Origin: an uncultured Sphingomonadaceae bacterium
GTDB lineage: Bacteria; Pseudomonadota; Alphaproteobacteria; Sphingomonadales; Sphingomonadaceae
NCBI GenBank assembly: GCA_947493325.1
Contig: CANLQI010000001.1
Coordinates: forward strand, 1,813,375 to 1,877,374
Reading direction: 5' to 3'
Length of the DNA stretch: 64,000 bases
Positions 7,789 through 16,904 of this stretch are shown piece by piece; within the stretch, counting starts at the first letter, position 1, and each line of letters begins with the position of its first letter. Under the pieces are notes generated by a model that saw only the letters and a program-made list of their open reading frames with translations, was not told the DNA's origin and did not search any database. A program made the position numbers and the translations under genes.

Positions 7789-9582
7789 ATGAATAAAGGC
7801 TTGCAAGACACCCTCCCCGCCGCGCTCGATATCGACCATTCCATCACTGGCCAGACATGGCGGTGGCGCGGGGGGAATGGCGATGTGCGGTCGGCGCAGG
7901 ACTTCCGGCCTGATGATCTGGTCACGCAATTGCTGCTCAGCCGCGGCGCGCCGCGCGATGCGCTGGAGCAGCACCGCAATCCCACGATACGCGGTTTTAT
8001 GCCCGACCCGTCGGTCTTTCGGGATATGGACAGCGCCGCCGAACGGCTCGCACAGGCTGTATTGGCGCAGGAAAAAGTGACGATTTACGGCGATTATGAT
8101 GTCGATGGCGCGACCAGCGCCGCTGTCCTCATCCGCCTGATGCGCGAACTGGGCTTGCAGGCTGGAGCTTATATCCCCGACCGGCTGATGGAAGGCTATG
8201 GCCCGAGCGGCGCGGCACTCGTCAAACTCGCCGAACAAGGCTCTACATTGATTGTCACGGTTGATTGCGGCGCAATGGCGTTTGATGCACTGTCGCAGGC
8301 CAAGGCCGCGGGCGTGGATGTGGTGGTGGTCGACCATCACAAGTGCGCGGCTGATCTGCCCGAAGCCTATGCGCTCGTCAATCCAAACCGGCTCGATGAA
8401 AGCGACGCGGGTGCGGTGCACGGCCATCTGGCCGCTGTTGGCATGGCGTTCCTGCTGGGCGCAGCGCTCATCCGTACCCTGCGCGGCCATGGCTATTTTC
8501 AGGATCGCACCGAACCCAGACTGCTGGAACTGCTTGATCTGGTGGCGCTCGGCACGGTGGCCGATGTGGCGAAGCTGCACGGCCTGAACCGTGCGTTTGT
8601 CGCACAGGGTCTGAAGGTGATGGCCGGTGGCCGCAATATTGGCATGAACGCGCTGATCGAGGCGAGCCGCCTTACCCGCGCACCGCTTTGTTCCGATCTT
8701 GGCTTTGCGCTCGGGCCGCGCATCAATGCGGGCGGACGTGTGGGCAAATCGGATCTGGGCGTGCGCCTGCTCACCACCGAGGATGCGGAAGAAGCGCGGC
8801 AGATTGCAGGCGAGCTGAATCGCCTGAACGAGGAACGCCGCGCCATAGAGGCGCATGTACAGGAACAGGCCGAAGAAATGCTGGCGGGTCAGCGGGGCCG
8901 TGCCGTTATGGTGCTGTCCGGCAAAGGCTGGCATCCTGGCGTGATCGGCATTGTTGCGGGGCGCATCAAGGAAAAGACCGGCAAGCCTTCGCTTGTCATT
9001 GCGGTGGACGAAGAGGGCATTGGCAAGGGATCGGGCCGTTCCATCTATGGCGTTGACCTGGGCGCGGCGATTATCGCGGCCAAGGATGAAGGCCATCTGG
9101 TCGCGGGCGGCGGCCACGCGATGGCAGCAGGCCTGACTGTCGAAGAGAGCAGGCTGGAAGGCTTTGCCGACTATCTGGATGATCGTCTGGGCAGCGATGT
9201 GGGCGCTGCGTCCCTGCACAAATCACTGTTGCTTGATGCCGTGGTGGCGCCCGGCGGCGTGACACCTGATCTTGTCACCGCTATGGACACCGCCGGTCCC
9301 TATGGCATGGGTTGGCCCAGCCCGCGTATTGCCACCGGCCCCGTGCGGATCGTGAAATGCGATGTGGTCGGCACAAATCACCTGCGCACCATTGTAGCGG
9401 GCGATGATGGCCGTTCGATCAAGACCATTGCCTTTCGGCAGGCGGACAGCGAATTGGGACAGACCCTGCTGAACGCGCCGCGCGAGCGCAAACTGTGGAT
9501 CGCCGGGCGCGCCAAAATTGACGACTGGGGCAGCCGCCGTGCCGCGGAACTGCATTTGGAAGATGCGGCTTGGGTGGAATGA
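7789..9582 (+). CDS. recJ: single-stranded-DNA-specific exonuclease RecJ
   Basis: This 597-residue cytosolic 5'-3' ssDNA exonuclease acts in RecF-pathway recombination, base excision and mismatch repair. The DHH-family motifs are intact: GDYDVDGATS at residues 101-110 and the DHH triplet at 182-184. A DHHA1 segment follows with GINPAGR-like RINAGGRVG near 310 and SGRSIYGVDLGAAI, GGGHAMAAG near 440. The C-terminal OB fold binds DNA. I prefer the ATG at 7789 over the TTG six bases upstream; no strong ribosome site is visible for either. Confidence 0.95.
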   Translation: MNKGLQDTLPAALDIDHSITGQTWRWRGGNGDVRSAQDFRPDDLVTQLLLSRGAPRDALEQHRNPTIRGFMPDPSVFRDMDSAAERLAQAVLAQEKVTIYGDYDVDGATSAAVLIRLMRELGLQAGAYIPDRLMEGYGPSGAALVKLAEQGSTLIVTVDCGAMAFDALSQAKAAGVDVVVVDHHKCAADLPEAYALVNPNRLDESDAGAVHGHLAAVGMAFLLGAALIRTLRGHGYFQDRTEPRLLELLDLVALGTVADVAKLHGLNRAFVAQGLKVMAGGRNIGMNALIEASRLTRAPLCSDLGFALGPRINAGGRVGKSDLGVRLLTTEDAEEARQIAGELNRLNEERRAIEAHVQEQAEEMLAGQRGRAVMVLSGKGWHPGVIGIVAGRIKEKTGKPSLVIAVDEEGIGKGSGRSIYGVDLGAAIIAAKDEGHLVAGGGHAMAAGLTVEESRLEGFADYLDDRLGSDVGAASLHKSLLLDAVVAPGGVTPDLVTAMDTAGPYGMGWPSPRIATGPVRIVKCDVVGTNHLRTIVAGDDGRSIKTIAFRQADSELGQTLLNAPRERKLWIAGRAKIDDWGSRRAAELHLEDAAWVE

Positions 9583-9699
9583 AAACACTGTTTTGGTTTG
9601 GCCGCACTGCATTTGGATGCTTGCCGGGATAAATCGATAGGTCTTTGTATTTCATCACCTCACGGGGATAGCCAGCGCCAGTTAATATCCCTCACGGCT

Positions 9700-9721
9700 G
9701 TTTTTCGCTGACGCGAAAAAC
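9700..9721. other. short hairpin, gtttttcgc/gcgaaaaac
   Basis: Nine-base arms are separated by tgac. It lies 118 bases after the recJ stop and might help end that transcript, but there is no T-tract after it on the plus strand. Confidence 0.4.
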
Positions 9722-9740
9722 TTGCGGAAACGCGGCACCA

Positions 9741-9799
9741 GCCCGCTCCCCCTACACTAACGGGGTACATTATCGGGAGGTTGGGAGGGGGAAGCGGGC
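9741..9799. repeat. imperfect G/C-rich inverted repeat
   Basis: The arms gcccgctccccct and agggggaagcgggc pair with one bulge. The right half (ttatcgggaggttgggaggg) closely matches the right arm of the 38-bp palindrome at 50463-50553. Both loci also have gcgagagcgag-type sequence nearby, so they look like two copies of one element, this one decayed on its left side. Confidence 0.6.
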
Positions 9800-10036
9800 C
9801 GATGCTGCTCTACGCCCGAGAGAGCATTAAATAATTACGTGAGCGAGAGCGAGCCAAAAACTTCCCCACAGGGTAATATAGGCTTATCATTGTACACTGA
9901 TCAGAGAATCAAAGAAAACACGATTGACATCTTATCACGCGCCCTCCCGACAAAAACGAAAAAACCCGATAGAATCACTTGACCTGCGCGCGCCGACCCC
10001 CTAATTGCGCAGTTCGCTGACCAAGCAGATTGGTAT

Positions 10037-10111
10037 GGCCCCTTCGTCTAGCGGTTAGGACGCGGCCCTTTCACGGCTGAAACACGGGTTCGATTCCCGT
10101 AGGGGTCACCA
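10037..10111 (+). tRNA. tRNA-Glu (anticodon TTC)
   Basis: The cloverleaf is complete: acceptor stem GGCCCCT/AGGGGTC with one G-T pair, T-arm with GGTTCGATTCC, and a 5-bp anticodon stem CGGCC/GGCTG holding the loop CTTTCAC. The anticodon TTC is at 10070-10072. The CCA end is encoded (10109-10111). It stands alone; no integrase or repeated 3' end that would mark an integrated island is visible nearby. Confidence 0.97.
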
Positions 10112-10155
10112 TTACTGATATTTCTGTATCTGTTTTGGGTTCCGATGGATTTCTT

Positions 10156-11166
10156 TTAGAATACTGTGTGATCACCGCGCCAGACAGAGGCTTCATCTTT
10201 GATGAGCTCCGCATAAAAGTCGAACAGGGTTTCGCAGCCCGCCGAAGGCGTGGCATCTGCATCATAACGGCCTGTCTCACCATTCAGGACAAGCATGGAC
10301 TCTGTGGCATAATAGCGCCCGATACGCGCGAGTTCGGCCTTTTTCTTCGCCGCAGGAATGATATGGCCCACCAGGCCGAGCACGGCGATAATGGCGTCAA
10401 GCAAGCTGACCGGCACGTGTCTGAAGCGTGGCGCACGGCCCAGCAGCGCGAACAGTTTTTCCCCCTGCTGTTTCGGTGTGATGGCATCCCCCGGGCCGCC
10501 TATCGGCAAGATACGGTTATGGCGGTTTGGATCATCAATGCATTCGGATATGAACTGCCCCAGATCATCATCGCTGATCGGCTTGCACGCCGTCAGGTGG
10601 CCATCCCCAAATAGAAGATAGGGTTTCCCCCGCCTTATGCGATCGACCTGGCCCGACAGCGATTTGAAGAACGCCGTAGGCCGCACGATCGAATAGGTCA
10701 GGCCGGAATCCATCAACGCTTTTTCAAAAGCCAGCTTGGCATGCTGAAACGCCAGCAGCGGTTTTTGCACACAGATCGCGGAAAGCAGTACCATGTGCGA
10801 TACGCCCGCCGCCCGTGCAGCAGTGAGTGCAGTTATATGCGCATCATGGTCAATCGCCCACGCATCTTCAGAGATCCCTGTCCGGGAAGCCATGCAGGAG
10901 ACGAGTATATCGAACTTTTCACCCCGAAACCCGTTCTTGATCAGAGATTCAGCCCTCGTCACGTCGCCGAAACGCAGTGTAGTACCCGCAAAAAGGCGCA
11001 TATTTTCGCCTGACAAGCCTGCGCTATCCCGGCCTGCCTTGGGCCGTACAAAGCAGGTCACTTCATGGCCCCGCTCCACCAGTGTGCGGACAACGGCCTG
11101 CCCTATGGTGCCGGTGGCCCCCAGCATAAAAATCTTTTGCGGCGGTGATTGTGGATTTTCAGACAT
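10156..11166 (-). CDS. bciA: divinyl (proto)chlorophyllide 8-vinyl reductase, BciA/DVR type
   Basis: The 336-residue NAD(P)-binding protein starts with the atypical-SDR loop MLGATGTIGQAVV. Long stretches match what I know of plant DVR and bacterial BciA: QKPLLAFQHAKLAFE, YSIVRPTAFFKSLSGQ, ACKPISDDDLGQFI, LPIGGPGDAITPKQQGE and RIGRYYATESML. The enzyme reduces the C8 vinyl group of a divinyl chlorophyllide in (bacterio)chlorophyll synthesis. No other pigment-ring gene lies in this window. The start at 11166 is chosen over an ATG 21 bases upstream; the ribosome site is weak. It is convergent with the tRNA-Glu gene, 45 bases away. Confidence 0.85.
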   Translation of the reverse strand: MSENPQSPPQKIFMLGATGTIGQAVVRTLVERGHEVTCFVRPKAGRDSAGLSGENMRLFAGTTLRFGDVTRAESLIKNGFRGEKFDILVSCMASRTGISEDAWAIDHDAHITALTAARAAGVSHMVLLSAICVQKPLLAFQHAKLAFEKALMDSGLTYSIVRPTAFFKSLSGQVDRIRRGKPYLLFGDGHLTACKPISDDDLGQFISECIDDPNRHNRILPIGGPGDAITPKQQGEKLFALLGRAPRFRHVPVSLLDAIIAVLGLVGHIIPAAKKKAELARIGRYYATESMLVLNGETGRYDADATPSAGCETLFDFYAELIKDEASVWRGDHTVF

Positions 11167-11446
11167 AGCGCCATGATCCCGGCACATAGAACTGAATATG
11201 ACAGCGGCTGAAAATAACGCTCACCGCCCCATAAATCCGTTGGAAAATACATGCATCATTGATAGCGCACAGCATAATGCGTGGCATCATATTGCCAACC
11301 GTTTTCTTCTTTGCCCCGGACAGCCGATTACACCGGAGCGCGCGAATTCACGGTTCACGCAGGTTTTTGTTGACTCTTTCATGTCTGCAATGCTCTGACA
11401 GTCTTTTGCCGATATAGCTTAAGCAAGACGTGAGTTAGGATAATCT

Positions 11447-12298
11447 ATGTGCCCAGCACCAGTAAGTGACGGGGAAAGACGGGGATATATCATTCCCATT
11501 GGCGGCGGAGAGGACAAGGATGCCAATCCGGCTATTTTACAACGCTTTGTCGAACTTTCCGGCGGCAAAAGCGCCAATATCGTGGTGCTGCCCACCGCTT
11601 CGCGGCTTGAAGATACCGGGCCGATGTACGAAAAAATCTTCAAGGGACTGGGCGCCGACACAGTCAGCTCAATCCCGATCGTCACCCGCGAAGATTGCAA
11701 CAATCCCGAATTTGCCGAACGCTGTGACAATGCCAGCGGTATTTTTATCACCGGCGGCAATCAGCTTCGCCTGAGCGCGATACTGGGCGGCAGCGGTGTC
11801 GCGCAGGCGATACGGCGCGTCAATGCGGCGGGCGTGCCCGTGGCCGGAACTTCCGCAGGGGCATCCATTATGTCGGAGCATATGATGGCGGGCGGTGAAG
11901 CGGATGCCAGCCCGTCTGAAGGCGGCGCCGTGCTTGCTCCTGGACTTGGCCTGACCAATGCGGCGGTCATTGACCAGCATTTTTCCGAGCGCAACCGGCT
12001 TGGGCGGCTTTTGTCGGCCATTGCGCTCAATCCCTTCCTGCTGGGCATGGGAATTGACGAGGATACCGGCGCGTTTATCGATGCTGACGGGCTGGTCGAG
12101 ATTGTCGGCAGCGGCACCATCACAATTGTGGATGGGCAGAATATGAATTACTGTTCCGCGCATTCGGCCCGCACCGATCAGGGTATCGGCATGCTGGGGC
12201 TGTCGATGGATATACTGCACGCTGGATGCCATTATGACCTGAACATGCGGGAGGCTTTCCCGCCCACCAATGAAGCGCAGAATGTCTGCAGCCTGTAA
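11447..12298 (+). CDS. cphB: cyanophycinase
   Basis: The 283-residue peptidase S51 family enzyme cuts cyanophycin (multi-L-arginyl-poly-L-aspartate) to beta-Asp-Arg dipeptides. It shows GYIIPIGGGEDK at the start, FITGGNQLRLS near residue 100, and the nucleophile in VAGTSAGASIMSEHM, Ser136. Length and motifs match intracellular cyanophycinases; no signal peptide is seen. The gene precedes cphA by 33 bases on the same strand, the classic pairing. Confidence 0.95.
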   Translation: MCPAPVSDGERRGYIIPIGGGEDKDANPAILQRFVELSGGKSANIVVLPTASRLEDTGPMYEKIFKGLGADTVSSIPIVTREDCNNPEFAERCDNASGIFITGGNQLRLSAILGGSGVAQAIRRVNAAGVPVAGTSAGASIMSEHMMAGGEADASPSEGGAVLAPGLGLTNAAVIDQHFSERNRLGRLLSAIALNPFLLGMGIDEDTGAFIDADGLVEIVGSGTITIVDGQNMNYCSAHSARTDQGIGMLGLSMDILHAGCHYDLNMREAFPPTNEAQNVCSL

Positions 12299-12331
12299 AA
12301 CGAACTGAACATCAACTCAAAGGGGCCAATC

Positions 12332-15136
12332 ATGAAAATACTCAGCACCAACCTTTACGTCGGCCCCAATCAATATGCGAAATTCCGTGTCATCCGGCAC
12401 GTGCTGGACATTGGCGTGCTGGAGGAATGGCCTTCCGCCAAACTGGGCACAGATTTTATCGATGGCCTGCTGGAAGCGCTGCCCGGTCTGCACGAACATG
12501 GCTGTTCCTATCGCACGCACGGCGGCTTTGTCCGGCGTCTGCGCGAGGATGAAGGTACATGGATGGCGCATATCATTGAGCATGTTGCGCTGGAGCTGCA
12601 ATGCGTGGCCGGCAATGAAGTCACATTCGGGCGCACCCGGTCCACTGGCGAGCCGCGCCATTATAATATGGTCTATGCCTATATCCACCGCGACGTCGGC
12701 CTTGCCGCGGGCAAACTTGCCATCAAGCTGCTCATGCACCTGCTGCCCGAAGATGTGCAGAAACAGACCGGCTATGATCTGGACGAGGATTGGGACTGGG
12801 AAGAGGAACTGCGCAGCTTTATCAAGCGGGCGCAGCATCACGCATTCGGCCCCAGCACGGCTTCGCTTATCAAAGCCGGTGAAGAGCGCAATATTCCCTG
12901 GCTGCGGCTCAACAAATACAGCTTGGTGCAGTTCGGCCATGGCAAGCACCAGCAGCGCATCCAGGCAACGATTACCAGCGAAACGCGGCATATCGCGGTG
13001 GAAATCAGCTGTGACAAGGAGGATACCCGCAACCTGCTCAATGACCTTGGCCTGCCCGTGCCGCAGCAGCATATGGTCTACGGCCCGCGTGAGGCAGCAC
13101 GCGCCGCGCGGAAAATCGGCTATCCCGTGGTAGTCAAACCGCTGAACGCCAACCATGGCCGCGGTGTTTCGATCAACCTGACCGAGGACGAACAGGTAAA
13201 AACGGCATTTGATGTCGCCAGCGAACATGGCACAAGCCGCGCTGTTCTGGTCGAAAGCTATATCAGCGGATTTGACCACCGTATGCTGGTGGTCGGCAAT
13301 GAACTGGTCGCCGTGGCAAAGCGTGTCCCCGGACATGTGGTGGGCGACGGCAAGCAGACCATCGAACAGCTTATCGAGGAAGTAAATTCCGACCCGCGCC
13401 GCGGCGTTGGCCATGAAAAAGTGCTGACCAAGCTGGAACTGGATCATCAGGCGCAGCGCCTTATGGAAAGCGCGGGCCACACGGCTGAAACCGTTCTGCC
13501 CAAAGGCGAGATATTCTATCTGCGCGATACGGCGAACCTTTCCACCGGCGGCACGGCCATCGACCTGACCGACAGCGTGCATCCCGACAATCGCGATATG
13601 GCAGTGCGCGCAATACGTGCCGTCGGCCTTGACGTGGGCGGTGTCGATTTCCTGACCGATGATATTTCCAAATCCTATAACAGTATCGGCGGCGGTATTG
13701 TCGAAGTGAATGCGGCGCCCGGTTTCCGTATGCATGTGGCGCCCAGCGAAGGTGAACCGCGTGATGTCGCGGGCAAAGTGCTCGACATGCTGTTCCCGCC
13801 GGATCGGCCCAGTCACATCCCGATTGCCGCCATCACCGGAACCAACGGCAAGACGACAACGTCACGCATGCTGGCGCACATCATGAAAAATGTGGGCCAT
13901 GTCGTTGGCCTGACGACCAGCGACGGCATATATATTGATGGCGCGCAGTTGATGAAAGGCGACACCACCGGCCCGCAATCAGCGCAAATGGTACTGCGCA
14001 ACCCGATTGTCGATTTCGCCGTACTGGAAACCGCGCGCGGCGGTATTGTGCGCAGTGGTCTCGGCTATCAAAGCTGTGATGTGGCCGCATGCCTTAACGT
14101 CGCGTCGGATCATCTGGGTCTGGGCGGAGTGGATACGCTGGAGGAACTGGCCAAGATTAAGCGGATTGTGCCTGAAGCGGCAACAGATACAGTTGTGCTC
14201 AATGCCGACGATAAAAACTGCCTGTTGATGGCGGATTACTGTGATGCGGAACATATTCTGTATGTCACGATGAACCGTGACCATTCGCTGGTGAAACAGC
14301 ATATCGACGCGGGCGGCAAGGCCGTCGTGCTGGAGCACGGCATGAATGGCGACATGATCGCCGTATATGACAACCGCACGCATATTCCCGTGATCTGGAC
14401 GCACCTGATCCCCGCCACGATTGAAGGCAAGGCGATGCATAATGTGCAAAACGCCATGTTTGCAGCGGCAATGGCCTATAGTTTCGGCATTAATGCAGAC
14501 CAGATTCAACTGGCACTCAGGTCATTCAACACGACCTTTTCCCAGGCGCCGGGCCGTATGAATGTATTCGACAAACTGCCTTTCCGGGTCATTCTGGACT
14601 ATGCGCACAACGCATCGGCATTTCAGGAGATTACCGACCTTGTCGAAAAGCTGGAAAACCACAACCGCAAGACCATTGTGGTCTCCTGCCCCGGCGACCG
14701 GCGTGATGAAGATGTATTTGAGGCCTGTGAGATACTGGCCGGGCATTATGACCGCTATATCCTGAAAGCCGATGATAACCGGCGCGGGCGCGGCCACGAC
14801 GAAATTCCGCAGATGATCAAAACCGGCCTGATGCAGAACGGCGTGACCGAAGACGCCATCACAATTATTCCCGATGAGCAGGAAGCCATCGTGCACGCGC
14901 TGGAAACATCCGAAGAAAAGGATCTTTTGCTGGTCATCGGCGACAATGTCGCGCGTTCGTGGAAACAGATTGTCCGGTTTGACAAGGATGATGACGAGGA
15001 AGAGGCAGAGCCCGAACAGAGCAATACAAAGATCAAGGCAAAACCGTTCGAGGACCTAATCGACGCCGATGAATCGCTGATCAGCGATGACCGCGGCGTG
15101 CGGCTGGCGCGCCATGAAGACGAGGATGGCGATTGA
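12332..15136 (+). CDS. cphA: cyanophycin synthetase
   Basis: This 934-residue ATP-dependent ligase extends a poly-Asp backbone and adds Arg to each side chain. An N-terminal domain (1-160) is followed by an ATP-grasp domain (about 220-480; GYPVVVKPLNANHGRGVSI, NAAPGFRMHVAPSEG) that adds Asp, and a Mur-ligase-like domain (490-900) that adds Arg, with P-loop GTNGKTTT at 503-510 and LDYAHNASAF near 755. Both active centres look intact. The last ~50 residues are rich in Asp/Glu, an unusual charged tail. An AAAGGGG site precedes the ATG. Confidence 0.95.
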   Translation: MKILSTNLYVGPNQYAKFRVIRHVLDIGVLEEWPSAKLGTDFIDGLLEALPGLHEHGCSYRTHGGFVRRLREDEGTWMAHIIEHVALELQCVAGNEVTFGRTRSTGEPRHYNMVYAYIHRDVGLAAGKLAIKLLMHLLPEDVQKQTGYDLDEDWDWEEELRSFIKRAQHHAFGPSTASLIKAGEERNIPWLRLNKYSLVQFGHGKHQQRIQATITSETRHIAVEISCDKEDTRNLLNDLGLPVPQQHMVYGPREAARAARKIGYPVVVKPLNANHGRGVSINLTEDEQVKTAFDVASEHGTSRAVLVESYISGFDHRMLVVGNELVAVAKRVPGHVVGDGKQTIEQLIEEVNSDPRRGVGHEKVLTKLELDHQAQRLMESAGHTAETVLPKGEIFYLRDTANLSTGGTAIDLTDSVHPDNRDMAVRAIRAVGLDVGGVDFLTDDISKSYNSIGGGIVEVNAAPGFRMHVAPSEGEPRDVAGKVLDMLFPPDRPSHIPIAAITGTNGKTTTSRMLAHIMKNVGHVVGLTTSDGIYIDGAQLMKGDTTGPQSAQMVLRNPIVDFAVLETARGGIVRSGLGYQSCDVAACLNVASDHLGLGGVDTLEELAKIKRIVPEAATDTVVLNADDKNCLLMADYCDAEHILYVTMNRDHSLVKQHIDAGGKAVVLEHGMNGDMIAVYDNRTHIPVIWTHLIPATIEGKAMHNVQNAMFAAAMAYSFGINADQIQLALRSFNTTFSQAPGRMNVFDKLPFRVILDYAHNASAFQEITDLVEKLENHNRKTIVVSCPGDRRDEDVFEACEILAGHYDRYILKADDNRRGRGHDEIPQMIKTGLMQNGVTEDAITIIPDEQEAIVHALETSEEKDLLLVIGDNVARSWKQIVRFDKDDDEEEAEPEQSNTKIKAKPFEDLIDADESLISDDRGVRLARHEDEDGD

Positions 15137-15149
15137 GGAGACCGCTGCA

Positions 15150-16898
15150 ATGCGCGCCGATATAGAAACAATTGAAAACTATCTGGCTATCGCGATGCCG
15201 GAGTCGGATAGGCTGATCCTGGATGACAGCCGCCGTATTACTGGCCCCGGAATGATTTGGGACAAACGCGGGGCGTTGCTCGATATCCTTATCAAAGGCT
15301 TCGACAAGGCCGAAGTCGTCGCGGCCTGGGAAACGGAAATTGCCCGCGTGCTGGCGGCGCTCGGCTGGCAGGATAGCAGGGTCACTTCGCGCATATTCGA
15401 AGACGGCGTGACGCTGCTTATCTCCGCGCCAACCGACCTGCTCTACACCGCCGTTTTTGCCATTGAGACGAGCTGGCATTTCACCGCGCATAAACTTCTG
15501 GGCAGCAATCCCGGTGATTTCGATGACATGATCGCGGATCTGGAACAGGTCATCGCCATGGAAGCCAATCCGGCGCTGATAGAGCTGGAACAGGCTGTGG
15601 CGCAGCGGTCGATAGACATGCTGTGCGATGACGATCATGTTTCGCTCGGCCATGGCACGGGATCGCAGGTCTGGGACGTGGACGCCCTGCCCGCGCCGGA
15701 CACAGTGGACTGGGATGCGCTGCATAACCTGCCCGTTGCGCTTATCACCGGCACCAATGGCAAATCGACCAGTGTGCGGCTGACCACAGCCATCGGCGAG
15801 GCAGCCGGGCTGGTCGCGGGTTCTACCTCGACCGACTATGTCAAACTTGGCGATGATGTGCTCGATTATGGCGATTATTCGGGGCCTGGCGGCGCGCGCA
15901 TGCTGCTGCGCGACAAACGCCTGCAGATTGCTTTTCTGGAAGTCGCGCGTGGTGGGATATTGCGGCGCGGCCTGCCGCTGTCACAGGCGCGGGCCGCACT
16001 TGTCACCAACATCGCCGCCGATCATCTGGGCCAATATGGCGTCAATACGGTGGAAGCACTGGCACAGGCCAAGTTCGCGGTGGCGCGCGCGGTGTCCAAA
16101 GATGGCGTACTCGTGCTCAATGCCGATGATCCACTCGTGGTGGCCAATGGCCTGGAATTTGACCGGACCATCTGCTGGTTCTCGCTATCACCGGGCAATG
16201 CGCATATTCAGCAGGCGCGCAGTGCAGGCCAGCCGTGCTGCTGGTGTGAGGATGGCATGATCCGTTATTTTGACGGCACCGATATTACGCTGTCGATAGC
16301 GGCAGATCGCATTCCCATCACCATGGGCGGCGCGGCGCGGTTCAATGTCCAGAACGCCATGGGCGCAATTGGCCTTGCCAAGGCCATGGGGCTGGATAAT
16401 GCAGCGATCGAAAAAGGGCTGACCACATTTGCCGCATCGCCCGATGACAACCCGGGCCGCTGCAATGAATTTGAAGCCAGGGGCGCACGCCTGTTTGTCG
16501 ATTTTGCACATAACCCGCACGCCATCGCCGCCATGTCGAGCCTGATCGAAAACCTACCGGCAAAGCGCAAGTTCCTGCTGGTCTGTCAGGCCGGCGACCG
16601 GTCAGATGACGAGATACGCGAACTTACAAAAGGCGCGATTGGTTTCAGTCCTGACGAGGTCGTTATTGTGGAACTGGAAGAATATCTGCGCGGCCGCGAA
16701 CTCGGCGAAGTTCCCGCCGTCATTGAAGCCGCCTGCACCGCAAACGGCATTCCGGAAAGCGCGGTCCGGCACGTTTCCTCTTCCGTGGAGGGCACGCGCT
16801 ATATATTGGATGAAATAGCCGAAGGCGATGTCGCGTTATTGCTTGCGCTGGCCGACCGCGACGAGGTGTTTGAACTTATCCGCGCCGCTCAGAATTAA
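15150..16898 (+). CDS. Mur-ligase family protein paired with cyanophycin synthetase
   Basis: The 582-residue protein resembles the C-terminal Mur-ligase half of CphA: P-loop ITGTNGKSTSVR at about 199-210, AFLEVARGGILRRGLP near 275, NIAADHLGQYGVNT near 300, RFNVQNAMGAIGLAKAMG near 400 and VDFAHNPHAIAAM near 455. The first 190 residues are a divergent domain without ATP-grasp motifs. It differs from cyanobacterial CphA2, in which the Mur half is the inactive one. It may ligate an amino acid to cyanophycin or a primer; that is inference. ATG 15150 has GGAG at 15136-15139, overlapping the end of cphA. Confidence 0.8.
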   Translation: MRADIETIENYLAIAMPESDRLILDDSRRITGPGMIWDKRGALLDILIKGFDKAEVVAAWETEIARVLAALGWQDSRVTSRIFEDGVTLLISAPTDLLYTAVFAIETSWHFTAHKLLGSNPGDFDDMIADLEQVIAMEANPALIELEQAVAQRSIDMLCDDDHVSLGHGTGSQVWDVDALPAPDTVDWDALHNLPVALITGTNGKSTSVRLTTAIGEAAGLVAGSTSTDYVKLGDDVLDYGDYSGPGGARMLLRDKRLQIAFLEVARGGILRRGLPLSQARAALVTNIAADHLGQYGVNTVEALAQAKFAVARAVSKDGVLVLNADDPLVVANGLEFDRTICWFSLSPGNAHIQQARSAGQPCCWCEDGMIRYFDGTDITLSIAADRIPITMGGAARFNVQNAMGAIGLAKAMGLDNAAIEKGLTTFAASPDDNPGRCNEFEARGARLFVDFAHNPHAIAAMSSLIENLPAKRKFLLVCQAGDRSDDEIRELTKGAIGFSPDEVVIVELEEYLRGRELGEVPAVIEAACTANGIPESAVRHVSSSVEGTRYILDEIAEGDVALLLALADRDEVFELIRAAQN

Positions 16899-16904
16899 GC
16901 GCGC

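Larger units (their letters stand above)
9583..10036. other. 454-bp intergenic stretch before tRNA-Glu
   Basis: No gene is seen. It contains a 9-bp hairpin (9700-9721) and a G/C-rich imperfect inverted repeat (9741-9799) related to the large palindrome at 50.5 kb. The last ~130 bases are AT-rich and may hold the tRNA promoter. Confidence 0.6.

Noticed and set aside
7762..9219. 485-codon open frame antisense to recJ
   Set aside because: It lies entirely opposite a well-conserved gene, the translation is His/Arg/Gln-rich with no family resemblance, and high-GC codon bias of recJ explains the openness.
10037..10111. tRNA-Glu as an island attachment site
   Set aside because: No repeat of the tRNA 3' end, no integrase and no cargo genes were seen on either side.
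10037..11166. Functional link between tRNA-Glu and bciA through tetrapyrrole synthesis
   Set aside because: Alphaproteobacteria generally make 5-aminolevulinate from glycine and succinyl-CoA, not from glutamyl-tRNA; adjacency is most likely chance.
12317..13816. 499-codon open frame antisense to cphA
   Set aside because: Shadow of cphA; no motif, no ribosome site, and composition typical of reverse-strand reading.
15150..16898. Assignment as cyanobacterial-type CphA2
   Set aside because: CphA2 keeps an active ATP-grasp half and an inactive Mur half; this protein has an intact Mur P-loop and no ATP-grasp domain.
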